From Acanthornis magna (taxonomy: Eukaryota > Chordata > Aves > Passeriformes > Acanthizidae), in contig JAWUZG010000332.1 of the NCBI GenBank assembly GCA_036785705.1, positions 4,836,001-4,900,000 on the forward strand: DNA of 64,000 nt, read 5' to 3'. Positions 22,990 through 34,200 of the stretch are shown one piece after another (position 1 is the first letter of the stretch; the number at the start of each line of letters is the position of its first letter). The translations under genes and the position numbers were made by a program. The notes under the pieces are model-generated. The model did not search any database. It was given only the letters and a program-made list of their open reading frames with translations, and was not told the origin of the DNA.

Positions 22990-23130
22990 ACATCCCCGTC
23001 TCCCTGATTATTTTAATGAGGATAATGATTCACACCTGGGCAATTCAAACCCGCTAACAATAACAATTTTAATTAGTTTCCACTACAAATCTGAAACGTC
23101 GTCATTAACATTTAAAACGCTCGCGATTGG
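22990..23130. other. AT-rich island with clustered TAAT words (candidate conserved noncoding element)
   Basis: Contains tgattattttaatgagg, ataatgattcacacctggg (an E-box-like CACCTG directly follows), gctaacaataacaatttt, aattagtttcc and gtcattaacatttaaaac. Homeodomain cores, a SOX-like AACAAT and a bHLH-type word within 140 bp make this the most enhancer-like island in the window by eye. Conservation is untested. Confidence 0.48.
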
Positions 23131-23908
23131 CAGCTCCGTGGAAAGCTGGGGCTGGGTGGGAGCCGTGGGAGGGGTGGGCAGAGCTCCAGGGTGCAGGTGG
23201 GATTGGGAAACTGCTGACGGGGTCACGGACACAGAACCACATGCTGAGGGTGGCACTGAGCTGGTTCCTGCCAGCCCCCAGCCCACCACAGGGTGGGAGG
23301 GAACGGATCCTCCCCAGCTCTTCAGTGGGCGTGGGCAGGCACCAGCACCTGGCACTTGGTGGCACTTTGGTGGCACCTCGGCTGCTTGCTGAGACCTGCA
23401 GCTTTGGGGGCTGTGCAGGCAGGAGGTGCCCATGGAGGGCACATCCATCACCCAGGCAGGGACACCTTCATGCCCTGTGCTGGGCACACAGGGCTCCAGG
23501 AGAAGGGATCATGTCCCAGGGGCTCACCCTGCTGCCCTGAGGCTTTCTTGAATGACCAAAACCATTTTCTAACTCTGCAAAGCTTTGCTACACCCACAGC
23601 AGCCCCGGGCATTGCAGTCAGCCTGTCTCGGTCCTACATGCCCCTGTGTGCCCCTGCTGCCCGTCCTGCCCCATCCATCCCTCTGCCCCAGCCATCCAGC
23701 TGTGCCCAAGGAGACCCGAAAGGTGGGGAACACCTTGAGGGGACCAGGCAGGGGTGCAAAACGGTCCTGTCTCACGTGAGGTGAGGGGAGGAAGTGGTGG
23801 TTCTCCGGAGACAGGGATTGGGAATTCCCGGACACAGAGGTCAGGATTTTGCAGGGTGGCAGAGTGGGGTGAGCAGCCCTAGCTGGCGCAGTCTGTGTGA
23901 GATCATCC
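23131..23908. other. Unique GC-rich intergenic sequence
   Basis: No recognised gene or repeat. Confidence 0.45.
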
Positions 23909-24110
23909 TGTGGGGGCACAGGGCAGTGTCCCCGGGCCGTCCCTTATCCCAGAGCACTGTCCCAGGGATCTGGGAATGGGCCCTGGGTGTCTGGGGTTGT
24001 GTCTGGGGCTGTGGGGGCACAGGGGAGTGTCCCCGGGCCGTCCCTTATCGCAGAGCACTGTCCCAGGGATCTGGGAATGGGCTCTGGCTGTCTGGGGCGG
24101 TGTCTGGGGC
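23909..24110. repeat. Tandem duplication, 2 x 101 bp
   Basis: Two copies start at 23909 and 24010 and differ at only a few positions. A third start (tgtggggtgc, 24111) breaks off at once. The near identity implies a recent duplication. Frames across it (for example 23910-25166 plus) gain length from the duplication and are not genes. Confidence 0.93.
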
Positions 24111-25829
24111 TGTGGGGTGCTGCCACAGGGCCCTGCTGCTGTCACCCGGCACACACCGGGGTCCCTGGCATCCTCCTGCCCACCCGCCCGACTCCCCCCA
24201 GAGCCTGGCACAAGCCGAGGCAGCTCCACATTCCCAACGCTCGGCTTTCCTCCACTGGAGGCATCCGTGGCTCCAGTCACGGGCTTTCCCCTCGCCCGGC
24301 TCGCTCAGCCGTGTGCGGCTGGGGACCGCACTCCGGGAACTTGCTCCAGGCACTACAGGGAACAAGGGCAAAACACACCCGCGCTGCTGCCGCGGTCCAG
24401 CTGCTGCCGGTGGGATGTGGGGGGTGTGTCCCCGAGGGTCCCAGCTCGCCTTTCCCTCCACACCAGCTCTGTCTTGCAGAGCAGAGCCTTTCCATACGTC
24501 TCCAGCAGCTCCCGGCGCTGCCGCCTGCCTGTCCCCGGAGGAAGCCGGGGAAGAAACAATTCCACAGTGCCCAGCTCAGGCAACCTGTCAGCGATCACAT
24601 CAGTCATTCAGCCCGGGCCGGCCTCCCGGGACGCGCTCGGCAGGAGGCTCTGGGATAACGCCGGGCCGGGATGTGGGGTGGCACATGCGAGGCCCGCGTG
24701 CGTCACCCCAGCAGCGGAACCTCTTCCCGAGGCAGCAGCGATGAGCAGCCGAGCTGAAGCTGTGGTTTCAGGGCAGCAGGGACCCAGCAGCCCCCGGAGG
24801 ATGCCCCAGAGAGGGGGGAGCAGGCAGAGCTCCTGCCCACGCTGTTCTGGGGTGCCGTGGGGTGCGGGAGCTTGCCGAGTGCGGATGGAGACGGTGGGCG
24901 CTGGCCAGGGAAGGGTGACCCACAGCCTGGGCAATGACCTTGGGGACACACTGGGGACTGTTGGATATCCTTGGAGCATTCTCCCGGAGTTTGTCCAGCT
25001 CTTTGAATGCAGGTGGGGGGAGCTGCCTGGTTCCTGCCCTGCTGAGAGCCCTCCCCCAGCCTGGCAAGCCTGGGGAGCACCAGGGCTGGAGCTTCTGCCC
25101 TTGTGCCTGCCTTGCCATATTTTTCAGGGATGTGAGGACTCTCCTGGAGTCTCGAAGGGGCCCTGAGCTTGGGGTTGCTGCTGTCTCAGCAGTCCAGTGA
25201 GGAGCACCTGGCAGGGAAGGGGACAGCGACTGTGTCCCTGCAGCAGCCCAAGGCCACCAGGACAGACCCTCAGCCCTCACCTCAGCCCCCCCACTGCTGG
25301 GGAAACGCAGGGTGTGCTGGCAAACCCCCAATCCAGCTGATCCCAGAACCAGTGCTGTCCCTTTGGGCAGGGTGGGATCCTGCCTGTGTGGCGTCTGCCA
25401 GGGACAGGGAAGGGCTGGGGACCTTTCTTGCTTCTCGTGCCAACAGAGCCACTGGGCAGTGAGGAATTGGCCACTGAGTGTGGGCAGGGCTTGGGCAGGG
25501 GTGATCCTGATGCCACCCTGATCCTGCTTCCTTCTCCTCTTTCCCACCTCCCTCCAGGACCCCATGCCCAGGAGCAGCTCAGCCCGGCCCTTCAGGCAGG
25601 GTGTGCAGATTGTTCCCCCAAAACCCCCCTGAGCCTCAGCACCACGCAGGGGACACCTGGGCAGGCTCGAGTGACACTCAGGGCTTCAGACAGGGTGGTG
25701 GCATCACTGCTGAGGGTTCTGGACCAGCCCTGCAGGCAGAGCCCAGCCTAAGCCAGGCTCAGCAGCTCCTGAGGGGCAGAAAGCTTGAGTGAAGATTCCA
25801 GCCACCTCTCCTCCTTCCCCCAGCTCCAC
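24111..25829. other. GC-rich unique sequence, 1.7 kb
   Basis: Moderately CpG-rich around 24280-24730. No promoter element or exon is recognisable. An RE1-like half-site (ctcagcaccacg) at 25635 has an unusual spacing to its second half. Confidence 0.4.
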
Positions 25830-25985
25830 CGGCTGTTGTCTTAGTGTAAACAAGGTATTTAATATGCACAAGCACTCATTAGCATCTCCTGCTTCCAACG
25901 GCACCGTGTCTGCAGCTGGACTCGCGGGACGTGTCACAGGAAATCTCTACACACAACTTTTAATTACAGACAAATGGCTGGACAC
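25830..25985. other. AT-rich island (candidate conserved noncoding element)
   Basis: Contains gtgtaaacaaggtatttaa (forkhead-type TAAACAAG), atatgcacaagcactcattag and cttttaattacagac. Non-repetitive, 150 bp, flanked by GC-rich DNA. The forkhead and homeodomain words support a regulatory reading by inference only. Confidence 0.4.
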
Positions 25986-27557
25986 GTCAGCATCGCCAGC
26001 CCCCGGTGCTTCCTGCCGGGCCAGCTCTGCCTCCCCCCCGAGGAGCCCTGGCCAGGGTGGGGCTGCCTGGGCTGCAGGAGGGTCCCAGGGCAGTGGGGAC
26101 TGAGGGGACACTGTGGGTGATGGTGGCAGGGACCTTCCAGCAGCAGAGAGGCAGTGCTGGCATCTCTGGGTCACTGACATAGAGCCAAGTGGAGGAACCC
26201 CATCCCTACTTTGAGGATTTTTGAAGGATGTCAGGGGTGGCTGTGGTCTGTGGCTGAGGTCCAACAAGCATTTAGGGAGGATACCTTGAAGCAGGAGGCT
26301 CCAGAGGACTGTGGAGCTTCATCCTTGTCACCTCACATGTCACAAGAGTTTGGCTCACCCTGCCAACATCCCAGCCAGGGTCCACAGCCAGCCCTGACTC
26401 CTTTGTGACTCCTCAGGGTCCTGTGGCTCCTGATGACAGGGGACAAGGGAAAATCTGGCCCTTCGCTGGGGCCAAAGGAAGGATCCCAGGATGGACCCTG
26501 CTGCTCCCAGAGTGCCAACAGAGAGGCAGCAGTGTGGGCCTGAAGGCCATTGTGCAGGCAGATGGGTATTGCTTATCCATAGTTGCCCAGAGTCAGAGGT
26601 GCCAGCCCAAACCAGACCCTCCAGCAGCCCAGGGCATTTCCAGAGCCTGGAGCTGTCCATCTGTGGTGGGATGGACAGCCAGGTCCTGCTGGCTGCCTGC
26701 AGGGAGGAGCAGGGGGCAGAAAATCCACATCCCCACCAGGTGGAGATGGCAGCCCTGGGCTGTTCCAGCCTGATCTGCAGCCAGACATTGGAAAATAGGA
26801 ATGGGGAAAGCAGAGGAGCAGGAAGAGGGGACTCTGCACTGCCCAGCTTGGCTCTGGTGCTGCTGGGCCAGCGCAGAAATCCCTTTCTTTGATCGGGGGT
26901 CAGGGCAGAGCCTGGCCTGGGGCATGGACAGAGGTGTCCAACACTCTTCCCATGGCACAAGGAAACCGTGGGAGCTCCAGGCCTGGTTCCTGATGCTGGG
27001 CTGGTGGAGAAAGCAGATGTTGTTCCTTCTGAGCTCTGGGCCATCCCCGGGCTCCAGCAGTCTCTGCCTGCTCTCGACAGACACTTTTGGGAGCTGATTT
27101 TGGGCAGGTTTTCTTTCACAAGCAACTCACGGCCAAAGATTTCTCACTTGCTTTCCCTGGGGATCACTCACGTGGAGAGGGAGGGTGGGGAAGGGCACTC
27201 AGGCACCTTGCACACAACCTCCAGATGTTCTGGAGGCTGCAGCGAGTGGGGCTGAGGCCGTGGGGCACAGCTGGAACTGGGACCATGTCTGCACCAGACT
27301 GCGGCTCCCAGGTGGCTGTGTCCCTGGGGAGGGATATTTCCTCCTAGACTGTCTCATCCTGCAGAGCTTTGAGCAAAAGCCATTTGTTGGAGCTTCCTGC
27401 AGCATGGAAATGCCCTTCCTGAGGTGGGCAGCAGGCAGAGAGCAGCAGCTTCCCGGGAGCTGGAAGGATGCTCTGCTCACTCCAGCACCAAGCCTCCCAA
27501 TCCAGTACATCCCAGCTGGCCAGAGCAGGCTGGGAGCTGTATGGGGTTTTGGGGGAG
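25986..27557. other. Unique intergenic sequence, 1.6 kb
   Basis: No recognised gene, CR1 or RNA gene. Confidence 0.45.
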
Positions 27558-27625
27558 AACCAGCTCGTTCTTAGGGAGTTTGGGCATCTCCAGGGTGTCA
27601 GAACACCCTGGAGGAAGAGCTGGTT
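27558..27625. repeat. Nested inverted repeat (two-stage hairpin)
   Basis: Inner arms CTCCAGGGTGT (27588-27598) and ACACCCTGGAG (27603-27613) enclose a 4-base loop. Outer arms AACCAGCTC (27558-27566) and GAGCTGGTT (27617-27625) also pair. The internal loop is lopsided (21 versus 3 bases). It is a candidate structured element; no RNA family is recognised. Confidence 0.75.
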
Positions 27626-27669
27626 TGATCACAGAGATCACAAGCATCTCCATGGTCCGTGGGGCAGCT

Positions 27670-27820
27670 GTGGCTTCTTCCCCTGATCTCTTGGCAGGGC
27701 CAAAGAGAGACCAAGTTTAGGGGTTTGGGCTGGATTTCAGGGGTAGTTGTGGCTTCCCCTGTTCCCTTGGTGGGGCCTGAAAGAACAGACCCACGGTGCT
27801 GGGTGGGATTTCAGGGGTCC
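27670..27820. repeat. Diverged tandem duplication, about 2 x 75-79 bp
   Basis: Copies begin gtggcttc at 27670 and 27749 and end with gatttcaggggt. They are clearly related but diverged with small gaps, so this is an older duplication than the one at 23909. Confidence 0.8.
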
Positions 27821-29120
27821 ACACCCCTAGGAGGGCACAGATCAGCCCCATGTCACAACCTAAACTCCCACAGCCCTCAGTCTGTGAGAGTACCAGCAGG
27901 TCATGTGCCTAGCCCAGACCTCAGAGGACATTCCCTCCTCCTGCTGCTGCTGCTCCTCACCCCCCTGCAGCTCCTCCCGGGCCGGGCTGAGCGCTGCTGG
28001 CCCCGCTTTGCTGCATCCTCCCCTGGGACCACCCAGCCAAGCGCGGGCAGAGCCGCTCTGCAGCCCGGGGGTCACTGGAGGTGAGCGCAGAGGTGACGTG
28101 TGGCCATGTGTCCTCTCCTCCTGACGTATCCTCCCCTTCCCTGCCGCCCTCCCCTGCCTGCCAAGCGCTCTGGGATGCCCTGGAATCAGCAGAGATGTCG
28201 GATAAAGGGATCCCGCCCATCCGCCTGCTCCTTCCCCCTCCAGCTGCTGTCCCTTCAGCCGCGCTGGATCCTCACCGCCGGCCGCAGCCCAAAACCAGCC
28301 GCCTTAAAAATAACTCTCCAAAAAGCCCCAGCCTGGCTTGGCAGGGGCTGGGCGGGAGCAGAAGGAGCCGGGATGCAGCAGCCCGGGATCCCCCGTGCCC
28401 TCCTGGCTGCCCAGATGGGTGTGCACAGTCCGGGCTTTATGGAAAGCTTGGGATTTCTGCAGCACCGCGGGCTGGGAGCTGTCAGCGCCTCCCCACTGGG
28501 GCCACGTAGCCACAGCTGTGCCAGGGTGACACCTCTCCAAGGGGCCACGGCCCCCGGTCCAGGGAAAGGCAGGGAGGGGACACGAGGCAGCCTGGCAGGA
28601 GGTGGATTGGGAGATGGGGTCTGGGATCAGGGAGGTGGGGGTGGCTTTGGTGGGTTTGGGGGCAGCACAGACGGATGTGAGCTGTCCCATCCCGGAGGAA
28701 GTGGGGAGGATGAGGAAAGCCAGGCTGGAAAAGCTTCCCAGAGACGCTGCACTGGGGAGAGCAGCAGGATTTCCACCTGGAATGGGAAAATTGCGGGAGG
28801 GAGGGCTGGGAGGAGGGTCTCAGGCAGGGCAGGGGGTGACAAGAAGTGCTTCGTGGCGCTCTCCATGGCAACTGCCGGGCTGGGAGGAGGATTAAGGGAT
28901 ACGCTTTGGCTCTGCTGATCCTAAGCCACTGCCTGAGGGGCTGGGAGCACCGCGGGTGTCCCTGTGCCTCCGTGTGCCTTCCACCAGCGGGCTGGAGGGG
29001 CACCCAGCTGCCACCTGCCGAGGGGGGCCAACATTTGCCCTGGCAGCAGAGACAGTGCTGGGCTGGCGGCAAAACCCCCAGAGTCTCCCAAAACCCACCA
29101 GCTGGGCATGTCCTACATGA
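27821..29120. other. GC-rich unique sequence with a G-quadruplex-prone stretch
   Basis: Five runs of three or more G lie within 28623-28662 on the plus strand, enough for an intramolecular quadruplex. The remainder shows stop-poor frames on both strands without recognisable proteins. Confidence 0.45.
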
Positions 29121-29176
29121 AACCCACCCAAGGGCATCCCCAGCATCGAACCCACCCAATGGCACCCCCAGCATCC
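29121..29176. repeat. 28-bp tandem duplication
   Basis: Two copies of a 28-bp unit beginning aacccacccaa, with a degenerate third start upstream near 29092. Simple slippage repeat. Confidence 0.85.
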
Positions 29177-29504
29177 CCAGCCCCTGCCCTGCTGGGATGA
29201 GCCTCCTGTCCGCTGGAATCCTTCCTTGGCTTCCTGGTCAGGCTGGGCTCTCGCCGAGGCCGCCGAGCTCTACAAGGAGAAATCTCCTCTCTGGGGAGGT
29301 GTTTTTGGGTCTTTCTGCTGCTGCCAGCAGTCGGGGGTCTCTCCCGTGCCGCCTGTCCCCTCCGTCCGTGCCGGGGGGTGTGTGCATCCAGAGGCCATCA
29401 CGTGGACGCCACGCAGGAGCAGAGGTGTCAGAGCCAGGCAGGGAGTGCCTCCCTCGCCCCACGTCACCGCCACCGGTGACCTGGATTCCTCCCCAGACAC
29501 GAGC

Positions 29505-29640
29505 CGGTGACCTCAGCCATAAACAAAGGAGTGGAATCAAACCAGGGCAAGATAGATGCCTGTTTTATAGGCTTTTTAAAAGCTTTTGAGTCATTCTGGC
29601 AGGCAGGACTAACCTTAAATTGCCGTGTGATGGAACTGGG
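29505..29640. other. AT-rich island (candidate conserved noncoding element)
   Basis: Contains gccataaacaaaggagtgg (forkhead and SOX-like cores), cctgttttataggcttttt and aaccttaaattgccgtg between GC-rich flanks. Non-repetitive, no coding signs. Confidence 0.38.
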
Positions 29641-31185
29641 GGGGGAAATCTTCTGGCAACGTCGATGCCGTGCACCGATCCGTCAAGAGCAGGATAAAAA
29701 TAAACAGCGTGGAAAGGGGCCCTGGGGCTGGCAGGGGGAGCAGCACCCCGGAGTTAACCCCTGCACCCCAACACTGCACCCTGCCTTCGCTTCCTCCACG
29801 CAGGAGGGAGCAGCAGGATGGGGCCTGGGGGCTGACATCTCTCCCTTACAGGATTTTCCGGTGGAAATATCCTTGGCTGGGATCCCAGCGCTGCGCCTGG
29901 GCCTCTGCACGGCCCCCTGGGACTCGAGGCAGATTGGCTTCCCTGGCAAGGTCTGGAAAATAGACCTGGGGTTAATGTCCTGCTCTGAGGAGGGAAGGGG
30001 AACATCCTGAATGGAGCTGGGATGTTCTGGAGAGGTGCACGAGCCAGCTGAACACATCCTGTGCCAGGGTGCGCCCCATGGAGCAGCTCCCAGAGCCCAC
30101 CCGGGATCTGGCTGGGAGAGAGGGGCTGCATGTGGGACAGGAGATGGAAACCCCACACCAGGAGCCAGCCTAGCTGTGTCAGAGGGGTGGGATGGCAGCA
30201 GTGCTCGGGGTCTCCCCATCTCCCTGCTCCTTCCCTGCCCCAGCACCCCCAAGAGAAGGGACCTGCTCCCTGCTGCAGCCTCGGGGCACAAACCCTGTGT
30301 GATCCCAGCAGATCTCACCTGCCCTTGGTACCCAGGGCTGGACCAGGAGCACCCACATGGACCAGGGGCTGGGAGCTGCCAGGAGCCGGGTGCTGAGGGG
30401 GGCATGGCTCTTCCCCAGGAGGTGGCACTTGCTGGGGCACACAGGACCGGGGTGAGGGCACAGTCCTGGCACTGGCGTGGTGAGCCCATGTCACCCTGGG
30501 GACACAGGGCAGGCAGAGCCCCTGCCAGTCTGCTCCTCCTGCCTCTCAGCATTTGTGACATCAGTCATTGCTACTCCGAGCGGGAGGGCTTGGAAGCGGC
30601 TCCTGATGCATTTCTAATTCCTGCTTATCGCCAGAGCCTGTTGGAGCTGCTCTCCCAGCCCCTCTGCAGCGCTGCCACAGCAACATCGCAGCTCCAGAGC
30701 CGTGGGTTAGCCTGGAAAACCTGCCCACATCCCCTGCCCCACCGAGAGGGAAGCTCCCACCATGGCAGCTCCCTGCCTGTCCCTCTGCCACTCCCTGGAT
30801 TTCCTGGCACTGGCTGGGATGAGGTCCTGGCCCCGGCCTGGCTCTGATGGCATCTCTGGGCAGGTGTCCCTGGGCTCCCTCTCTTCCATAGGCCTAGGAG
30901 TTGAGGGAAGACCTTGTAGGATGAACTCTACAACCCATCCCCAACCCCAGGTTCCCCGAGAGACCTTTGGGAAGTCCTCGAAGGTGAGGACAAGTGAAGC
31001 ACCACCTCTGCTGGAGGCTGTGGGGCAGGGAGATGATTCCCAGCCCTTTTCCCTCCCGTTCCGGCGCTGGAAGGGCAGAGGAAGGAGCGTCCCTGGCATC
31101 CCGCACCAGCCGGGTGAGGAGCTGGGCGGCGCGGGGGAAATGGCTCCGTGCAAAGTGCTCCAAGGCTGCGGATGGGGAGTGCCCT
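29641..31185. other. Unique GC-rich intergenic sequence, 1.5 kb
   Basis: No recognised gene or repeat family. Confidence 0.45.
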
Positions 31186-31285
31186 CGGCTCGGCGCTGAG
31201 AGCTGTTATTAGCGCTAATGGCTCTTCTGCTGGGCATATTCAAACAGCGACCGCTCCATTTTCATTGCAAATCTCCCCCCTCCCC
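31186..31285. other. AT-richer island (candidate regulatory element)
   Basis: Contains the palindrome-like attagcgctaat (31207-31218) and ccattttcattgcaaatc. The ATTAGCGCTAAT element is a 12-bp perfect palindrome with two ATTA half-sites, a plausible homeodomain dimer site. Confidence 0.4.
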
Positions 31286-31466
31286 TTCCTCTGCGCCGGG
31301 AGGGACACAAAGGCTCCTCGCTGCGCTCCCGCCCGGCTGGGGCTGCTCGGGGACCCTCGGGCTGAGCCAGCCAGGGATTTGTACAGCGAAGGGCCCGAGC
31401 TCCACCAGCTCGGGGAGCCAAGAGAGCTCCCGTGTGCCAGGAGCAGATGGACCCAGGCAGAAAGTG

Positions 31467-31496
31467 GGGACAGGGACAGAGACAGGGACAGGGACA
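31467..31496. repeat. (GGGACA)5 hexanucleotide repeat
   Basis: Five 6-bp units, with one GAGACA variant in the middle. Confidence 0.9.
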
Positions 31497-31614
31497 GCAC
31501 AGTGCCCAACGAGGCCACAGGGAGCAGGAGCTGGCGGTGCGGGAGGCCAGAGCATCTCCCGCATCCCGAGGGATGGGATGGCTCGGGGCTGGCTCCGTGG
31601 GCACCCAGCCCACC

Positions 31615-31760
31615 TGGCACCGGCTGCTCGATTTGCATTTCAGGGATTCACGGAAAATGAGAGGGATTTTTTTATTTCCCCTTAGTAAGCACGGAGTTTA
31701 TGTGAGTTGAAAATTGACTCGATAAATATTTCAGGCGGTGTTTTAACGGCATGTGAGGGC
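31615..31760. other. AT-rich island with octamer motif
   Basis: Contains a perfect POU/octamer ATTTGCAT at 31631-31638, then ttttttatttcccc, gactcgataaatatttc and ggtgttttaacgg. Non-repetitive with GC-rich borders. The octamer strengthens the regulatory interpretation, although ATTTGCAT is expected by chance about once or twice in 64 kb. Confidence 0.42.
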
Positions 31761-33134
31761 TTCAAAGGCTGTGAGGGGAGCAGCTTCAGCCAGCCAGGCA
31801 CTGAATCACCCTGGCCAGAGCACAGCACGGCCCGAGCTATGACACTGCTCCCCGGGGAGCTGTTCCTGCCGCTGCCCGGCTGGGATAAAGCTGCTTTTCC
31901 TGCAGGTTGGGAGGGATGGGAGCTGGGATCCGCATCCCTGACATGCTACACGCACTGGGGAGGACGCTGAGCTGGGAATTTGCAGCATGGGGTGCACGCA
32001 CTGTGGGATCTGCCCCCCCGGGAAGCCTCAACGGGGTGAGGTCCCTGCAGGGTGGTTTGGGAGGCTGAGGAGCCCTGGGTGCTGCTGTGGGTGCTGAGGA
32101 TCCAGGATCCAGCACTGCCTGGTGCTCCCTGGTGCTGCAGAATGAGCTGAGCAGTGCCAGAGGAGGGTTCAAAGCCCTGGGGGAATCGTCCTCCTCCCGT
32201 CTGCTGGGGAGAGGGAGGCAATTCCCGCTTGCAGAGCCCTCCCCATCCGCCGGTGTTCCGAAATGGCCCCGCGGGCATCCTGCCAGGCAGGGCTGGCTTG
32301 GCCGGCTCGGGCTCTGCAGCTCCCGGCACCGCTCACATCCCCAGCCCAGCCGGGCACAGCCAGCCCGGCTATAGCAGCAGGGATCCTCTTTGGGCACTGA
32401 CCCCACTGTGATCCCCTGCAGGCCCTCTGTCCCCCCTCCCTGCCCGCCTCCCCAGAGCCCGGCAGAGCTGGAAATGCTCACAGCCAGCCAGACAAGTGCA
32501 AACCTCTCCTTGCATTTGGAAATTAAACGGGAGCTTTAAATATTGCTGAAGCCAATCGATGGCGTGGGCAGGAGCCCAGCGTGGCCCTTGCCAAGAGCTG
32601 TCCGGCACGGAGAGAGCTCAGCCACAGCCCCACAGTATCCCCAGCCCTGCTCCCCTTGTCCAGTGCCCCCCACATCCTCCTGACCCCTCCCTGGTGACAG
32701 CCGGGGTGGCCCTGCTCCGTGGGCATCGCTGCCCCGGTGCCGATCGGTTACAGATCCGCGGGAAGGCGGGGGGCAGGGAGCCGTGCTCCAGGATTAGAGC
32801 AGTTTGCTCTGGGATTAGAGCACTGTTTAGCCATGGCACGGTGCAGGAACCCCGCTCTGCCTCACTGAGCTCCCCGGGATTAAGACTTTGTTTCAAGGGA
32901 TTAGGGCGATTAGGACTGGGGGGGGTGCCCGGGATGCGGGGCTGCTCTGCTGGTGCTACACAGCAAACAGGCACTGAGCCAAAAGTGGGGCTGGAGGGCT
33001 TGGAGGGCTCCAGAGATGCCCCAAAATTGCACTCCCATCTCTAAGAGCTGCTGGTCCCTTGTGGGTCCATGCCCAGGGTGTCAGGGCCACACACAGAGCT
33101 GCAGGAGACACACCTTACCCAATCCCTGGGTGGG
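31761..33134. other. Unique GC-rich intergenic sequence
   Basis: A short AT-rich patch at 32505-32565 holds ggaaattaaacgggag, tttaaatattgctg and a PBX/HNF-type ccaatcgatgg. Repeated 'ggattag' words at 32790-32915 are unremarkable. No exon recognised. Confidence 0.4.
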
Positions 33135-33343
33135 ATCCAGCCCCTTTGATGGGATCCAGCCCTCTTGGTGGGTTCCAGTGCCCTTGGAAGGTTCCAACTC
33201 CCTTGGAAGGATCCAGCCCCCTTGGTAAGATCCAGTCCCTTTGATGGGTTCCAGCCCCCCTGGTGGGATCCAGGCTCCTTGGTGGGATCCAGGCTCCTTG
33301 GTGGGATCCAGCCCCCTTGGAAGGATCCAGCCCCCTTGGTAGG
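33135..33343. repeat. 19-bp minisatellite, 11 copies
   Basis: Eleven contiguous 19-bp units in exact register (33135 + 19n), with a degenerate twelfth. The consensus is (a/t)tccagcccccttggtggg. Substitutions are common but there are no indels. Since 19 is not a multiple of three, any frame cycles through all three phases and stays open only because the unit lacks stops. Confidence 0.97.
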
Positions 33344-34068
33344 ATACAAACCCACCTCGTGTGGTGCCAGCTGAGCCCAAGCCTGGCCCGACTCCACCTT
33401 TTCCCTCCTCACAACTCAGCCTTTCCCCCCTTCCTGCACATCCTTGGCCACAGACCCATGGAATAGGCAGGGGAGACACACGGGAAGATTGTGGAGAGCA
33501 GGGAAATGTGGGAAATTGATGTCATCAACTGTCCCCAAGTCCCCACAGCCAGCAGGGGCCTCTTATCCCTGACAGATGGAGCAGCAGCTTCTGGTCCAGG
33601 GACCCTCTCTGCCACCCTGGCCCCTCCCAGCAGCACAGCAGGGCACAGGAGGTGCCAGCACAGCCGCTCCTGGCTGGCCCCAGGGGAAGATGCAGTTGTC
33701 CTGTCAGTCCCCTTCTCCCCAAGTGTCCCCAAAGCCCCCAGCTCCCTCTCTGGAGCACTGCTCTGGGGTAGGGAGTGCTGGGGCTCAGCAGGAGCAGGGG
33801 AACAGCTCTCACCTCATCAGTGCAGGGGTGAAGCTAAAACTGCAAATCCCACCCAAGGTTAGAGGCTGGAATGGCCAAGGAGCAGCAGCTGGAACAGCCA
33901 AGGAGCAGCGGCCGGAGGTTTCAGCCCCGGGTCTCTGGTTGCTGCAGAGCCGGGGGCACTGGCAGCATCCTGTGCCATGGTGACAGTGCCAGGGACACTC
34001 ATCAGGCTCCCACATCCCAGTGCCCATCCCTGGTTTATCCTCTTTCCACACTGTGCTGCAGCCCAGGG
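33344..34068. other. Unique intergenic sequence
   Basis: No recognised gene or repeat. Confidence 0.45.
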
Positions 34069-34200
34069 GATGGGGCAGCCACAGCTTCTCTGGGAACGCT
34101 GTGCCAGGGCCTCCCCACCCTCATGGGGAACAGTTTCACCCCAATATCTGATCTAAACCTCCTCTCCGTCAGTTTGAAGCCATTCCCCTTCTCCTATCAG
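34069..34200 (-). mobile_element. CR1 LINE internal fragment
   Basis: The plus strand reads gatggggcagccacagc, ctctgggaacgctgtgcc, ctccccaccctcatgggg, ccaatatctgatctaaacc and gaagccattccccttctcc. These are consecutive blocks of the CR1 ORF2 end in reverse. The 3' UTR and terminal 8-mers are absent, so the copy has lost its 3' end as well as its 5' end. Confidence 0.9.

Noticed and set aside
23910..25166. 418-codon plus-strand open frame, and others at 22304-23392 (+) and 15084-16148 (-)
   Set aside because: Each lies in stop-poor GC-rich DNA, overlaps equally long frames on the other strand, and translates to Pro/Gly/Arg/Ser-rich sequence without a recognised family. The first also runs through the 101-bp duplication.
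25635..25656. RE1/NRSF-like site (ctcagcaccacg ... ggacac)
   Set aside because: The half-sites are separated by more than the canonical two-base spacing and the right half is incomplete.
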